Assembly (NCBI GenBank): GCA_018701175.1 | Contig: JABIWF010000012.1 | Location: forward strand, 1-40,008 | Reading direction: 5' to 3' | DNA: 40,008 nucleotides | Source of the DNA: Methanobacteriota archaeon | GTDB taxonomy: Archaea > Thermoplasmatota > Poseidoniia > Poseidoniales > Poseidoniaceae | Shown: positions 16,799 through 24,023 of the stretch, piece after piece | Numbering within the stretch: position 1 is the stretch's first letter | Layout: the number at the start of each line of letters is the position of its first letter | Position numbers and translations under genes: made by a program | The notes under the pieces: model-generated | Databases searched by the model: none | What the model was told of the DNA's origin: nothing | Seen by the model: the letters and a program-made list of their open reading frames with translations, nothing else

Positions 16799-18379
16799 TC
16801 AATTTCCCCAACGACGTATTTGTGGGATAACTTCCCTCAATTCTTCGTTGGAGTAGGAACGGTTGGAGCTGATGAGCTCAACCAAGCGCGGGTCACGAAC
16901 CATTTGCATGATTTCCGCAGGCGTCTTACGCATGAATTCATCACGCGTCAAATCATTAAACTGTCGAACCTTCGAAAGCAATGCTTCTCTGGTTCGCATT
17001 TGGTATTGAGATGCATCCAATTTCTTTGGACGTTCTCTAAAGCGAGTAAGGTCGAATACGTGGCGCCAATTTTCTTTTTCTGGAACCACCATGATTGCAA
17101 TGGCAAGCAGTGCGAAGAGATTGAGAATAATGAGCCACTTGAGGACAACATCGCTGGTCAAGAGTACGACTGCACCCATTGCTTCGGTGAAAGGAGATGA
17201 AAGAGCGCTGGAGACGTGACGGCTTTCATCAAAGACAACATAATGCTCCGAAGGCGATCGGCGGATGGTGTTCGAAAGTTCTGCATTGTCAAATTCCATC
17301 ATGTCGTAAATCAGTGCGCTGAAATATTTGCTGTTTCCGTCCCAATTCGTGTCTCCTTGTGCCGAGGAGAGTCCGTTCGGGTCGGTATCCCAACAGTTGT
17401 GCCCATTTTCGAGGTATGCGGGCGAAGTACATTGGAGGTAGCCGTTCTCTTGAGCCAAGTCTGCATCCCAAAGGTGGTTTGCAAGAACTGAGTGGTCTGA
17501 TACGAAGACGATTGAACCTGTGACATCAACTTCTCCAATGTCGTTGTTAGGCATCTTGTCAAGGACGTTCTTAACAGGGTAGTCTATTCGAATAATGAGT
17601 CCAGTCATTCCTTCGCCCAAGGTAGGGTTGAGATCGCTGTCGATGTTATCTGGGAATTTTGCAACTCGAGCAGATGTTGATGCTGCTGCAAGGATGTTCA
17701 CTTCTCGGTTCGAATCGGTTTGTTCATCGAGAACTTGGATTGCTGTAGGCCGATGGAAGAGAACGGGCATTCGGCAGTTGTCGATTTGAGCGTTCGCAAC
17801 TGCTTCATCAGAACATGGAATGAGTTTTTCATCACCCATTTCACTTATGTTTTGGTTGACGCTGGCAGCCGACCAAAGACGACGATAATCTGCAGGTTGG
17901 ATAGCACCCACTGAATCCTCGACTTCGTAGTATCGCTGGTCGTCATAGACCGGGGCGTCGAAATATTTCACGCCAAACTCCTCCGCAACAAGTTGAGCGT
18001 TGGTCGAACTTGCAGCTAAGATAACCTTGCCACCTTTTTCAGTGACGAAATCGTGGAGTGCTGATGCTTCTGCAGCGTCGAATGGCTTTTCTGGACCTGC
18101 AATAATGAGCATGCTTCGGTGTGGATCATTCCAGTCGTTCACTAACATTGGCGTTGACATGGTGTTTGCGATGCTGTAGTCTTTGCCTTCGAGGACTTCT
18201 CTCATCTCAGTCAACTGTTGCATAGAATACTCATCGGCTGCGTTGTTGTAAGGGGAGAGAACGGTTGTCTTGTCCCAACTTACCGCTGTAACAACGATGA
18301 TTGACAAAAACAGGGATGCGACAAAGCCGACTTTGAGCCAAGTTTCAATAGAAATCTTGCCTGAATTTTCTTCTGCCAT
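16799..18379 (-). CDS. DUF4350 domain membrane protein, first gene of MoxR operon
   Basis: 526 residues from ATG 18379, chosen because AAGGAGTGA lies directly upstream and a TATA box stands at a fitting distance; the ORF track start at 18448 lies upstream of that TATA box. A transmembrane helix at about 13-33 is followed by a large domain. It contains MLIIAGPEKPFDAAEASALHDFVTEKGGKVILAA, the part typical of DUF4350 (a GATase-like fold), then long segments with few charged clusters. A second helix lies near 425-450 (LKWLIILNLFALLAIAIMVV), and a basic cytoplasmic tail of about 75 residues ends the protein. DUF4350 proteins commonly occur beside MoxR and DUF58, as here. The biochemical role is unknown. 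Confidence 0.82.
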   Translation of the reverse strand: MAEENSGKISIETWLKVGFVASLFLSIIVVTAVSWDKTTVLSPYNNAADEYSMQQLTEMREVLEGKDYSIANTMSTPMLVNDWNDPHRSMLIIAGPEKPFDAAEASALHDFVTEKGGKVILAASSTNAQLVAEEFGVKYFDAPVYDDQRYYEVEDSVGAIQPADYRRLWSAASVNQNISEMGDEKLIPCSDEAVANAQIDNCRMPVLFHRPTAIQVLDEQTDSNREVNILAAASTSARVAKFPDNIDSDLNPTLGEGMTGLIIRIDYPVKNVLDKMPNNDIGEVDVTGSIVFVSDHSVLANHLWDADLAQENGYLQCTSPAYLENGHNCWDTDPNGLSSAQGDTNWDGNSKYFSALIYDMMEFDNAELSNTIRRSPSEHYVVFDESRHVSSALSSPFTEAMGAVVLLTSDVVLKWLIILNLFALLAIAIMVVPEKENWRHVFDLTRFRERPKKLDASQYQMRTREALLSKVRQFNDLTRDEFMRKTPAEIMQMVRDPRLVELISSNRSYSNEELREVIPQIRRWGN

Positions 18380-18384
18380 TTCTA

Positions 18385-18424
18385 TCACTCCTTGTGCGGT
18401 TGCCGTAGTCTCAACGGTATAAAC
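18385..18424 (-). promoter_or_regulatory. Promoter and ribosome binding site of DUF4350-MoxR operon
   Basis: On the minus strand, GTTTATACC (18424-18416) is a good archaeal TATA box. A start about 26 bases downstream would fall near 18394, giving a leader of around 15 bases that contains the ribosome binding site AAGGAGTGA (18393-18385) before ATG 18379. This separates the operon from the upstream molybdenum hydroxylase genes. Confidence 0.6.
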
Positions 18425-18529
18425 AACCGTCGGAACATCGCTCCACACTTAATGCTTGTTCATGCGTGATTTGAAGCCACAGGTTAATAGGAGAGGAAAA
18501 AGGTTAACCCTAGTAGTGTTCAGTTGAGT

Positions 18530-18576
18530 AAAAATGTGCTAAAAATAAAGAAAATAACACCCAAAAAACGGTAAAA
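18530..18576 (-). terminator. T-rich archaeal-type terminator after secreted-protein gene
   Basis: Read on the minus strand, just after the stop of the secreted protein, there are successive T-tracts: TTTT, TTTTTT, TTTT, TTTTT and TTTTT within about 50 bases. Runs of T without a required hairpin are the usual archaeal termination signal. The tracts end the 25.6-18.6 kb transcript. Confidence 0.6.
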
Positions 18577-18583
18577 TAGCGTT

Positions 18584-19549
18584 TTATGACGATTTACGCA
18601 GAACAGAAACGAAACCCAGCAGCAAGAGCAACTCTATGCCGCCAACCCACGGTACGGAATTGGACTCTTCACGCAAGAGAACATCGTCATCCTCTTGGTC
18701 GTCGTTGTTTGAAGATGTATCGTCATCATCAGCCTGGATAGCCTCGACATCCACCTCAAAGGTTGTGCTTCGAGATGCTTCATCACCTTCTGATTCTAAA
18801 GATAATGTCACCTCACAAACGCGGGTTGGTTGGCTGGTTGAGGCTTCAAGAGTGAGCGTCACAAATGTATCCTTACCGCTTTGAGCACCGGTAGGGTCAA
18901 CCACGGTATTGGCAAGTTCTTCGACGCCAACCATCGAGAGATGTGGGCAACTCCTAAACTGTACCGTTGCTTCTTTGATAGCATCTTTAGTGTTTCCATT
19001 GTTGATGATTTGGGCCGTGAATTCGATCGACGAACCAGCGAACAATTGTTCCTCTGGCAGTGACACAGTGGATCGTAAGTCGAATATTTTCGGGACGCTG
19101 ACATCCCCTTCAATTTCTTGGGTACTGGCGGTTGTGTCGCCAACCTTTTCTTCTGCGGTGACCGTCAGCATTGAGGTGTTGCCCGGGTTGTATTCACGTG
19201 CAGCATCATCATCAACAGAATCAAATTGAATACTGAATGTTTCGTTTCCATTGGCAGCGACTGAAAAAGTATCGGGGCCTGAAAATGTGAACGGTACCCA
19301 AGAATCAAACTCATACTCAAGAGCAATTTCCAGCTGCGCCATTCTGTTGTTTTCAACATATACCACGATTTCGCCTTCAGCATCCCAGTCGATATCCATG
19401 TCTACAATATACGTTGAATCCATGTCTGTAGCCCATCCAAGAGCCCATGATGGACCTTCGATGGGTGATTGCGCTTCAACAGAAACTCCACCTAAAACGG
19501 ACAATCCAAGTAAGAAAGTCGCTAGCATGACAAGTACTTTCTGTTGCAT
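18584..19549 (-). CDS. Secreted protein with C-terminal membrane tail, unknown function
   Basis: 321 residues from ATG 19549, with GAGGTGG upstream that overlaps the stop of the FAD-subunit gene. A signal peptide occupies 1-26 (ends SVEAQS). Two beta-rich segments resembling CARDB/NEW3-type immunoglobulin-like domains follow (one around NRMAQLEIALEYEFDSWVPF, another around IEFTAQIINNGNTKDAIKEA). Then comes an Asp/Asn-rich linker (about 270-290) and a C-terminal hydrophobic helix with SVLRKSS at the end. The layout is like archaeal surface proteins held by a C-terminal helix or processed by an archaeosortase, but no PGF-type motif is visible. It is the last gene before a T-rich terminator and possibly cotranscribed with the hydroxylase genes. 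Confidence 0.7.
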   Translation of the reverse strand: MQQKVLVMLATFLLGLSVLGGVSVEAQSPIEGPSWALGWATDMDSTYIVDMDIDWDAEGEIVVYVENNRMAQLEIALEYEFDSWVPFTFSGPDTFSVAANGNETFSIQFDSVDDDAAREYNPGNTSMLTVTAEEKVGDTTASTQEIEGDVSVPKIFDLRSTVSLPEEQLFAGSSIEFTAQIINNGNTKDAIKEATVQFRSCPHLSMVGVEELANTVVDPTGAQSGKDTFVTLTLEASTSQPTRVCEVTLSLESEGDEASRSTTFEVDVEAIQADDDDTSSNNDDQEDDDVLLREESNSVPWVGGIELLLLLGFVSVLRKSS

Positions 19550-19558
19550 GATTCCACC

Positions 19559-20533
19559 TCATTCAATCATTTTTTCGACCGCTCGCTTGGTTAGCACCCG
19601 CACCATTGATTTACGGTAACGAGGTGGAAGTGAGGTGTTGTTTACTGGTTTGACACTCTTTCGAACTGCTGCTGCAAGAGCCTTGACGGAGTTCATCCCA
19701 TCCCAACCTGTTTCGAGAACCGAGGTAACTTCCTCAGGGTGGCATCGTGGAATCGACTCAAGTGCAGTCGTTGCTACTTTGAGGGAAGTTGCGTCACCAG
19801 CAATCCAAGATGCGGCGACTCCAGCCTCTGGGAAATCCCAGGTATCACGAACTCTAAGTTTCTGGTAAGAACCTGTTCTCGCTGCAGACGCTTCAGAAAG
19901 AGTGATTTTAAGCAGGAACTCTCCCTTTTCAAGAACGTTCTTTTTCATTCCATCAAGTTGGTAAAACTCTTGCAAAGGCATTGTACGCAGTCCACTTGGA
20001 CCGATGAGGTGAACCTCTGCCTCCAGAACCATGAGGGTTGGAGCAATGTCACCTTGATAGGTCGCAACGCACAATGTGTTTTGGTTTGGAACGACACGGC
20101 AATCAGCACCTGTGCCGCAATCTGCCTTGTGGCACCAGTCAATAGAACGACGCCAGTCTTCACCTTGATTGTACCAGAAACAACGAGTGTCAAGGCATAA
20201 GTTGCCGCCCAGTGTAGCATTTCTTCGGATAAGGGAAGACGCCACTTTACTTGCAGCTTCCACAATCAATGGATGAATTCCGTTCTCGACGGTTAGATCG
20301 GCTAGTCGAGCCATACACCCTATTTCATGCAATGATAATGTGTTCACACCCTCGATTCGAGCAAGTGAAATCACGTGCGGTTTAGGATTCAAGTGCCATT
20401 TGTAATTCGGCAGCAAGTCTGTACCTCCAGCAACCCAATCGAAATCTTCACCCTTTTCCATCAGAGAGCCAGCAATTGCGCAGGCTTCTTCGACGGTTGT
20501 TGGATTGTGCAACACAAACGGTGGCATTAGCAT
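19559..20533 (-). CDS. FAD subunit of molybdenum hydroxylase, with HcrB-like cysteine insertion
   Basis: FAD-binding subunit of a xanthine oxidase-family enzyme; passes electrons between the iron-sulfur subunit and the outside acceptor. 324 residues. FAD-binding motifs: WVAGGTDLLPNYK (33-45) and RRNATLGGNLCLDTRC (103-118). Between this and the next block (YQGDIAPTLMVLEA, 159-172) is a cysteine-rich insertion with Cys118, 134, 139, 145 and 155. In 4-hydroxybenzoyl-CoA reductase the beta subunit has a similar insertion (LDTRC...YNQ...) that binds a [4Fe-4S] cluster. The spacing Cys118-Cys134 fits it, and Cys145 and Cys155 can take the other two positions. The start ATG overlaps the stop of the large subunit as TGATG, preceded by GGTGA. 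Confidence 0.88.
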   Translation of the reverse strand: MLMPPFVLHNPTTVEEACAIAGSLMEKGEDFDWVAGGTDLLPNYKWHLNPKPHVISLARIEGVNTLSLHEIGCMARLADLTVENGIHPLIVEAASKVASSLIRRNATLGGNLCLDTRCFWYNQGEDWRRSIDWCHKADCGTGADCRVVPNQNTLCVATYQGDIAPTLMVLEAEVHLIGPSGLRTMPLQEFYQLDGMKKNVLEKGEFLLKITLSEASAARTGSYQKLRVRDTWDFPEAGVAASWIAGDATSLKVATTALESIPRCHPEEVTSVLETGWDGMNSVKALAAAVRKSVKPVNNTSLPPRYRKSMVRVLTKRAVEKMIE

Positions 20534-23337
20534 CAGTTTTCACCCCCCATCTCTCGTTGTTCCTTTTTCAGCCAAGCTCGGCCTGCAAGACCAAGTTCAG
20601 CCAGTTGCTCAGGATCGGGTTCAGTTGCTGTGCGCCATCCTTCGACTTGGTCTTCCAATGGAATGGTTGGGTCAAACCCAAACAAGACTCCATTGACGTA
20701 TGGGCTTGTGTCTTCAGTACGTTGCCGTGCTTTATCACGCAATTTGTGTTCTTGAGCACGTGCCACAAGTGTTGGTTGCAATGAACTGTGTGTTAGTCGA
20801 GGGCTTGGAAGGTCCAATGGGTCGTCTACTTTCGAATTTTTGAGAGTCTTTTCGATTCCTTTGAACACGACATCAGGGGTAAGGGGTAGGTCGCGCAAAC
20901 GGATGCCTATGGCGTCGTAGACTGCATTCACAACAGCCGGAAGAATCGGTAGAAGTGGGCCTTCGCCTGCTTCTTTCGCACCGAATGGACCTTCCGGGTC
21001 ACAGGATTCAATGATAATCGGTTCGACATGTGGCATTTCGTGTACGGATGGTATCTTGTAATCCAAGAGATTGGCATTTTGCAAGTGGCCAGTGCGACCA
21101 TATACCATCTTCTCAGACAACACCTGTCCAAGTCCCATATGGCATGAACCAATTATTTGTCCTTTCACTGCCATTGGATTGAGAGCCTTGCCGCAGTCGT
21201 GGGCTGCCCAAACGTCGGTACAACGAATCATTCCAGTTTCCACATCCACATCGACTTCAGCCACATAGGCTGAGAAAGAGTATGCGGGAGCAAGACCTGC
21301 AGCAGCACCCTTGTGAACTCCACCCATAGGTGGCGAGCGGTATGCGCCGCTTGCAATCAGCGAGCCTTTGTCTTCCTGTGCTTTGTGCAGTGCTTTGAGA
21401 TACGAGACACCAATTGCTGGGTCGTGCTTGTAGTAGATACGTCGGTCATTGAGAACCAAATTATCTGGATGGTATCCTAGAATATCCCAGGCTGCATTGA
21501 GCAATTGTTCTCGGATTTCCAATGCTGCTCGGATTGCAGCATTTGCATTCATGAAGGTGACTCGACTCGAGTATGAGCCTAAATCCACTGGTGATGTGTC
21601 GCTTTCATGGCTTCGAACATGAATCATTTCGATCGGTAAAGCCAACACTTCAGATACCACTTGGGCAACTGCCGTCGTCGAACCCTGACCGATATCCGCA
21701 GCGCCTGTATGGACCGTTACACCGCCGTCCATATCCACTTGAATGTGTACCGTGGCGTGTGGGAATCGGTTCGGGTCCCAATGAATTGGCAATCCAGAAC
21801 CGGAGATGAAGAAGCCACAGCCGATGCCTATTCCTTTACCAAGAGGCATTTGACGGAACTTCTCATCCCAATTCGAACCTTCACGGACTTTCTCTAAAGC
21901 CTCTCTCATTCCGTTCGAAGTAATACGGAAACCACTGATGGTTCTGCTGTGTGGAGGCAAAAGGTTGGCAAGTCTCAAATCGATGGGGTCGACTTGCATG
22001 GTTTCGGCCATTTCATCGAGTCCGACTTCAACTGCGCATCGAGTGTTGACAGCGCCGTGACCTCTCATTGCACCAGAAGCCGGTTTGTTGGTCCAAACAC
22101 GAGCGCCGGTATAATGGAATGAACCCAGTTCATAGGGCGCTGTTGCCAATACACCGTTGTAGTACGAAGTGACGTGACCGAAGGAAGCAAAACCACCACC
22201 ATCAATCAGGGCATCGATATCGAAGCCAGAAATTCGAGCTTCTTCATCTGCAGTCATCTTGACTTCGATATGGCTCGGATGTCGGCCTCTGTTAATCCAG
22301 TAGACTTCTTCTCGGTCAAAGGTAATTCGAACCGGCCGGCCGGCTTTGCGAGCAAGAATTGCAGCGCACATCTCATGAGGGAAAGGGTCAGATTTTCCAC
22401 CAAACCCACCGCCAACAAACGTACGGATGACGTTGATTTGATGCATTGGAACATCAAGAACGGTTGAAAGTGCTCGATGCGTATAGTGAGGGACTTGTTG
22501 TGGCGTGTAGAGTTGGAGCCTTCCATTCGGACCCCAATGGGCAACGACGGCGTGAGGCTCAGTGAACCCGTGATGGACACCAGCCATGCTCCATTTGCCG
22601 TGGGACTCAGCATGAGGTTTATCGACCAAAGAACGGTCTCCGAATTCTTGGAATACTCTCTTTTGAACATTGGTCTTCGACAAATGGTACTTTCCTCGCC
22701 AGTGAATCGGTTCATCTGCGTCCTCAAGACCCTTTTTTGGATCGAATACTGGTTCAAGAACTTCCCATTCAACCTCGAAGAGGTTGAGTGCTTCAAGTGC
22801 CGTTGCTTCATCAACAGCGGCTACGCATGCAACAAGGTCGCCAACGTGGCGAACTTTCTCAACGGCCATTGCGTGTTCGTCTTTTGTCACGGGCAATACG
22901 CCAAAACGGTGAGGTGAATCTTCGCCGGTTGCTACAGCCAATACCCCTGGAAGAGCTTCGACTCGAGAGGTGTCAATCGACTTAATTCTAGCATAATGGT
23001 GCGGGGAACGAAGAATTTTCCCTATGATTTCATTTGGCAAACGGACATCGTCGCCGTACCATGCTTGTCCAGTGACTTTGGCATTCGAATCTACGAGTGG
23101 GATTTCCTTACCAACGGTCGTACCGGTTCGGGCCCGGTCGTGTATGTGAGAACCGGCTGGTTGTTCCTCTTTTCCACCGACAGATTCGGGAATGAAATCC
23201 AAGTCTCGTGGTTTCATGTGCGGGCGTGAGCCGCCTGAGCCTGGAGGCGGGAACGATTGCTTACCAGCAACACGCTTGCCATCCTTTCGAGTTGTTTGGC
23301 CTGAGCCACCGGGTTGTTGACGATATCCACCTGACAT
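20533..23337 (-). CDS. Molybdopterin-binding large subunit of molybdenum hydroxylase
   Basis: Catalytic subunit of the xanthine oxidase family, binding the molybdenum cofactor. 934 residues from ATG 23337 (GGTGA upstream; the ORF track GTG at 23346 is three codons earlier). Residues 1-60 are Gly/Pro/Gln-rich and not part of the family. Family blocks: NAKVTGQAWYGDDVRLPN (about 85-102), TFVGGGFGGKSDPFPHEM (Mo domain start), GAMRGHGAVNTRCAVE, and GPFGAKEAGEGPLLPIL near 790, where Glu after KEAG is the catalytic glutamate equivalent. About 100 residues beyond the usual end (VNGVLFGFDPTIPLEDQVEG and so on) form an extra C-terminal tail. The GAKEAGEG form and subunit order resemble 4-hydroxybenzoyl-CoA reductase; the substrate is unknown. 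Confidence 0.92.
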   Translation of the reverse strand: MSGGYRQQPGGSGQTTRKDGKRVAGKQSFPPPGSGGSRPHMKPRDLDFIPESVGGKEEQPAGSHIHDRARTGTTVGKEIPLVDSNAKVTGQAWYGDDVRLPNEIIGKILRSPHHYARIKSIDTSRVEALPGVLAVATGEDSPHRFGVLPVTKDEHAMAVEKVRHVGDLVACVAAVDEATALEALNLFEVEWEVLEPVFDPKKGLEDADEPIHWRGKYHLSKTNVQKRVFQEFGDRSLVDKPHAESHGKWSMAGVHHGFTEPHAVVAHWGPNGRLQLYTPQQVPHYTHRALSTVLDVPMHQINVIRTFVGGGFGGKSDPFPHEMCAAILARKAGRPVRITFDREEVYWINRGRHPSHIEVKMTADEEARISGFDIDALIDGGGFASFGHVTSYYNGVLATAPYELGSFHYTGARVWTNKPASGAMRGHGAVNTRCAVEVGLDEMAETMQVDPIDLRLANLLPPHSRTISGFRITSNGMREALEKVREGSNWDEKFRQMPLGKGIGIGCGFFISGSGLPIHWDPNRFPHATVHIQVDMDGGVTVHTGAADIGQGSTTAVAQVVSEVLALPIEMIHVRSHESDTSPVDLGSYSSRVTFMNANAAIRAALEIREQLLNAAWDILGYHPDNLVLNDRRIYYKHDPAIGVSYLKALHKAQEDKGSLIASGAYRSPPMGGVHKGAAAGLAPAYSFSAYVAEVDVDVETGMIRCTDVWAAHDCGKALNPMAVKGQIIGSCHMGLGQVLSEKMVYGRTGHLQNANLLDYKIPSVHEMPHVEPIIIESCDPEGPFGAKEAGEGPLLPILPAVVNAVYDAIGIRLRDLPLTPDVVFKGIEKTLKNSKVDDPLDLPSPRLTHSSLQPTLVARAQEHKLRDKARQRTEDTSPYVNGVLFGFDPTIPLEDQVEGWRTATEPDPEQLAELGLAGRAWLKKEQREMGGEN

Positions 23338-23342
23338 AATAA

Positions 23343-24023
23343 TCACCGTGCGTGGCCTGGAGGCATGTTTGGCTCTTCAGGACCCTCTGGGTGAGGGTCA
23401 GGATGTGGGTCGCTTGCAGGTGCTGCAGCCTCGACTTCACCTCTGTGAATAGCCGCTGCGCCTTTGATTGAATCAATGATTTGTTGGTATCCAGTGCATC
23501 GGCAAAGGTTGCCTTCAATGGCACAAGCAATTTCTTTATCGGTCGGCGAATCGTTTTCATTCAGTAAAGCCTGAGCAGAGATGAGGAAACCAGGCGTACA
23601 AAAACCACACTGCGAACCTCCATGTTCGGCAAAGCATGATTGGATCGGTGCAAGGTGTGCACCGTCAGCAAGCCCTTCGACCGTCGTGATGACCGAGCCT
23701 TCAACCTGTCCGGCTAGACAGAGGCAAGACAATCGAGGATTGCCATCCACCATCACGGTGCAACATCCACAGGTTCCAAGATCACAACCTCGCTTTACGC
23801 CAAGCGTGCCGACCTTGTCGCGCAGGACATCGAGCAGAACTGCATTGGATGGAACTAAAACTTCAACTGGAGTTCCGTTGACCTCTGCAGACCAGACTTT
23901 TTTCTTCGGACTTGGTATCATTTCGATATGTTCGCTACCCACCATATTCTGTCGCCAAAGGCGACGTAGTGGCGCCCGCATATCAACATAGGGTATGCCG
24001 CTGTTGCTGAAGCAACAACTCAT
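23343..24023 (-). CDS. [2Fe-2S] subunit of molybdenum hydroxylase
   Basis: Small electron-transfer subunit with two [2Fe-2S] clusters. 226 residues. The N-terminal plant-ferredoxin-type cluster has GCDLGTCGCCTVMVDG (Cys80, 85, 88) and Cys100; the second cluster has CGFCTPG (139, 142) and CRCTGY (174, 176). All eight ligands are present. It is longer than the usual 155-165 residues: about 40 residues precede the ferredoxin domain, and a Pro/His/Glu-rich tail follows (residues 195-226, DPHPDPHPEGPEEPN). The start at 24023 overlaps the acyltransferase stop (ATGA), but no clear ribosome site is present and an internal ATG at 23921 would give a more normal N-terminus. Confidence 0.92.
   Translation of the reverse strand: MSCCFSNSGIPYVDMRAPLRRLWRQNMVGSEHIEMIPSPKKKVWSAEVNGTPVEVLVPSNAVLLDVLRDKVGTLGVKRGCDLGTCGCCTVMVDGNPRLSCLCLAGQVEGSVITTVEGLADGAHLAPIQSCFAEHGGSQCGFCTPGFLISAQALLNENDSPTDKEIACAIEGNLCRCTGYQQIIDSIKGAAAIHRGEVEAAAPASDPHPDPHPEGPEEPNMPPGHAR

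Noticed and set aside
16474-16830. 118-aa ORF rich in Cys, Arg and Trp
   Set aside because: It is the antisense of the Pro/Ala repeat of MoxR; the composition is forced by the repeat.
19739-20200. 153-aa plus-strand ORF opposite the FAD subunit
   Set aside because: Antisense shadow of a clear molybdenum hydroxylase subunit.
22254-22814. 186-aa minus-strand ORF within the hydroxylase large-subunit gene
   Set aside because: Same strand, different frame; the large subunit is continuous and recognisable through this stretch.
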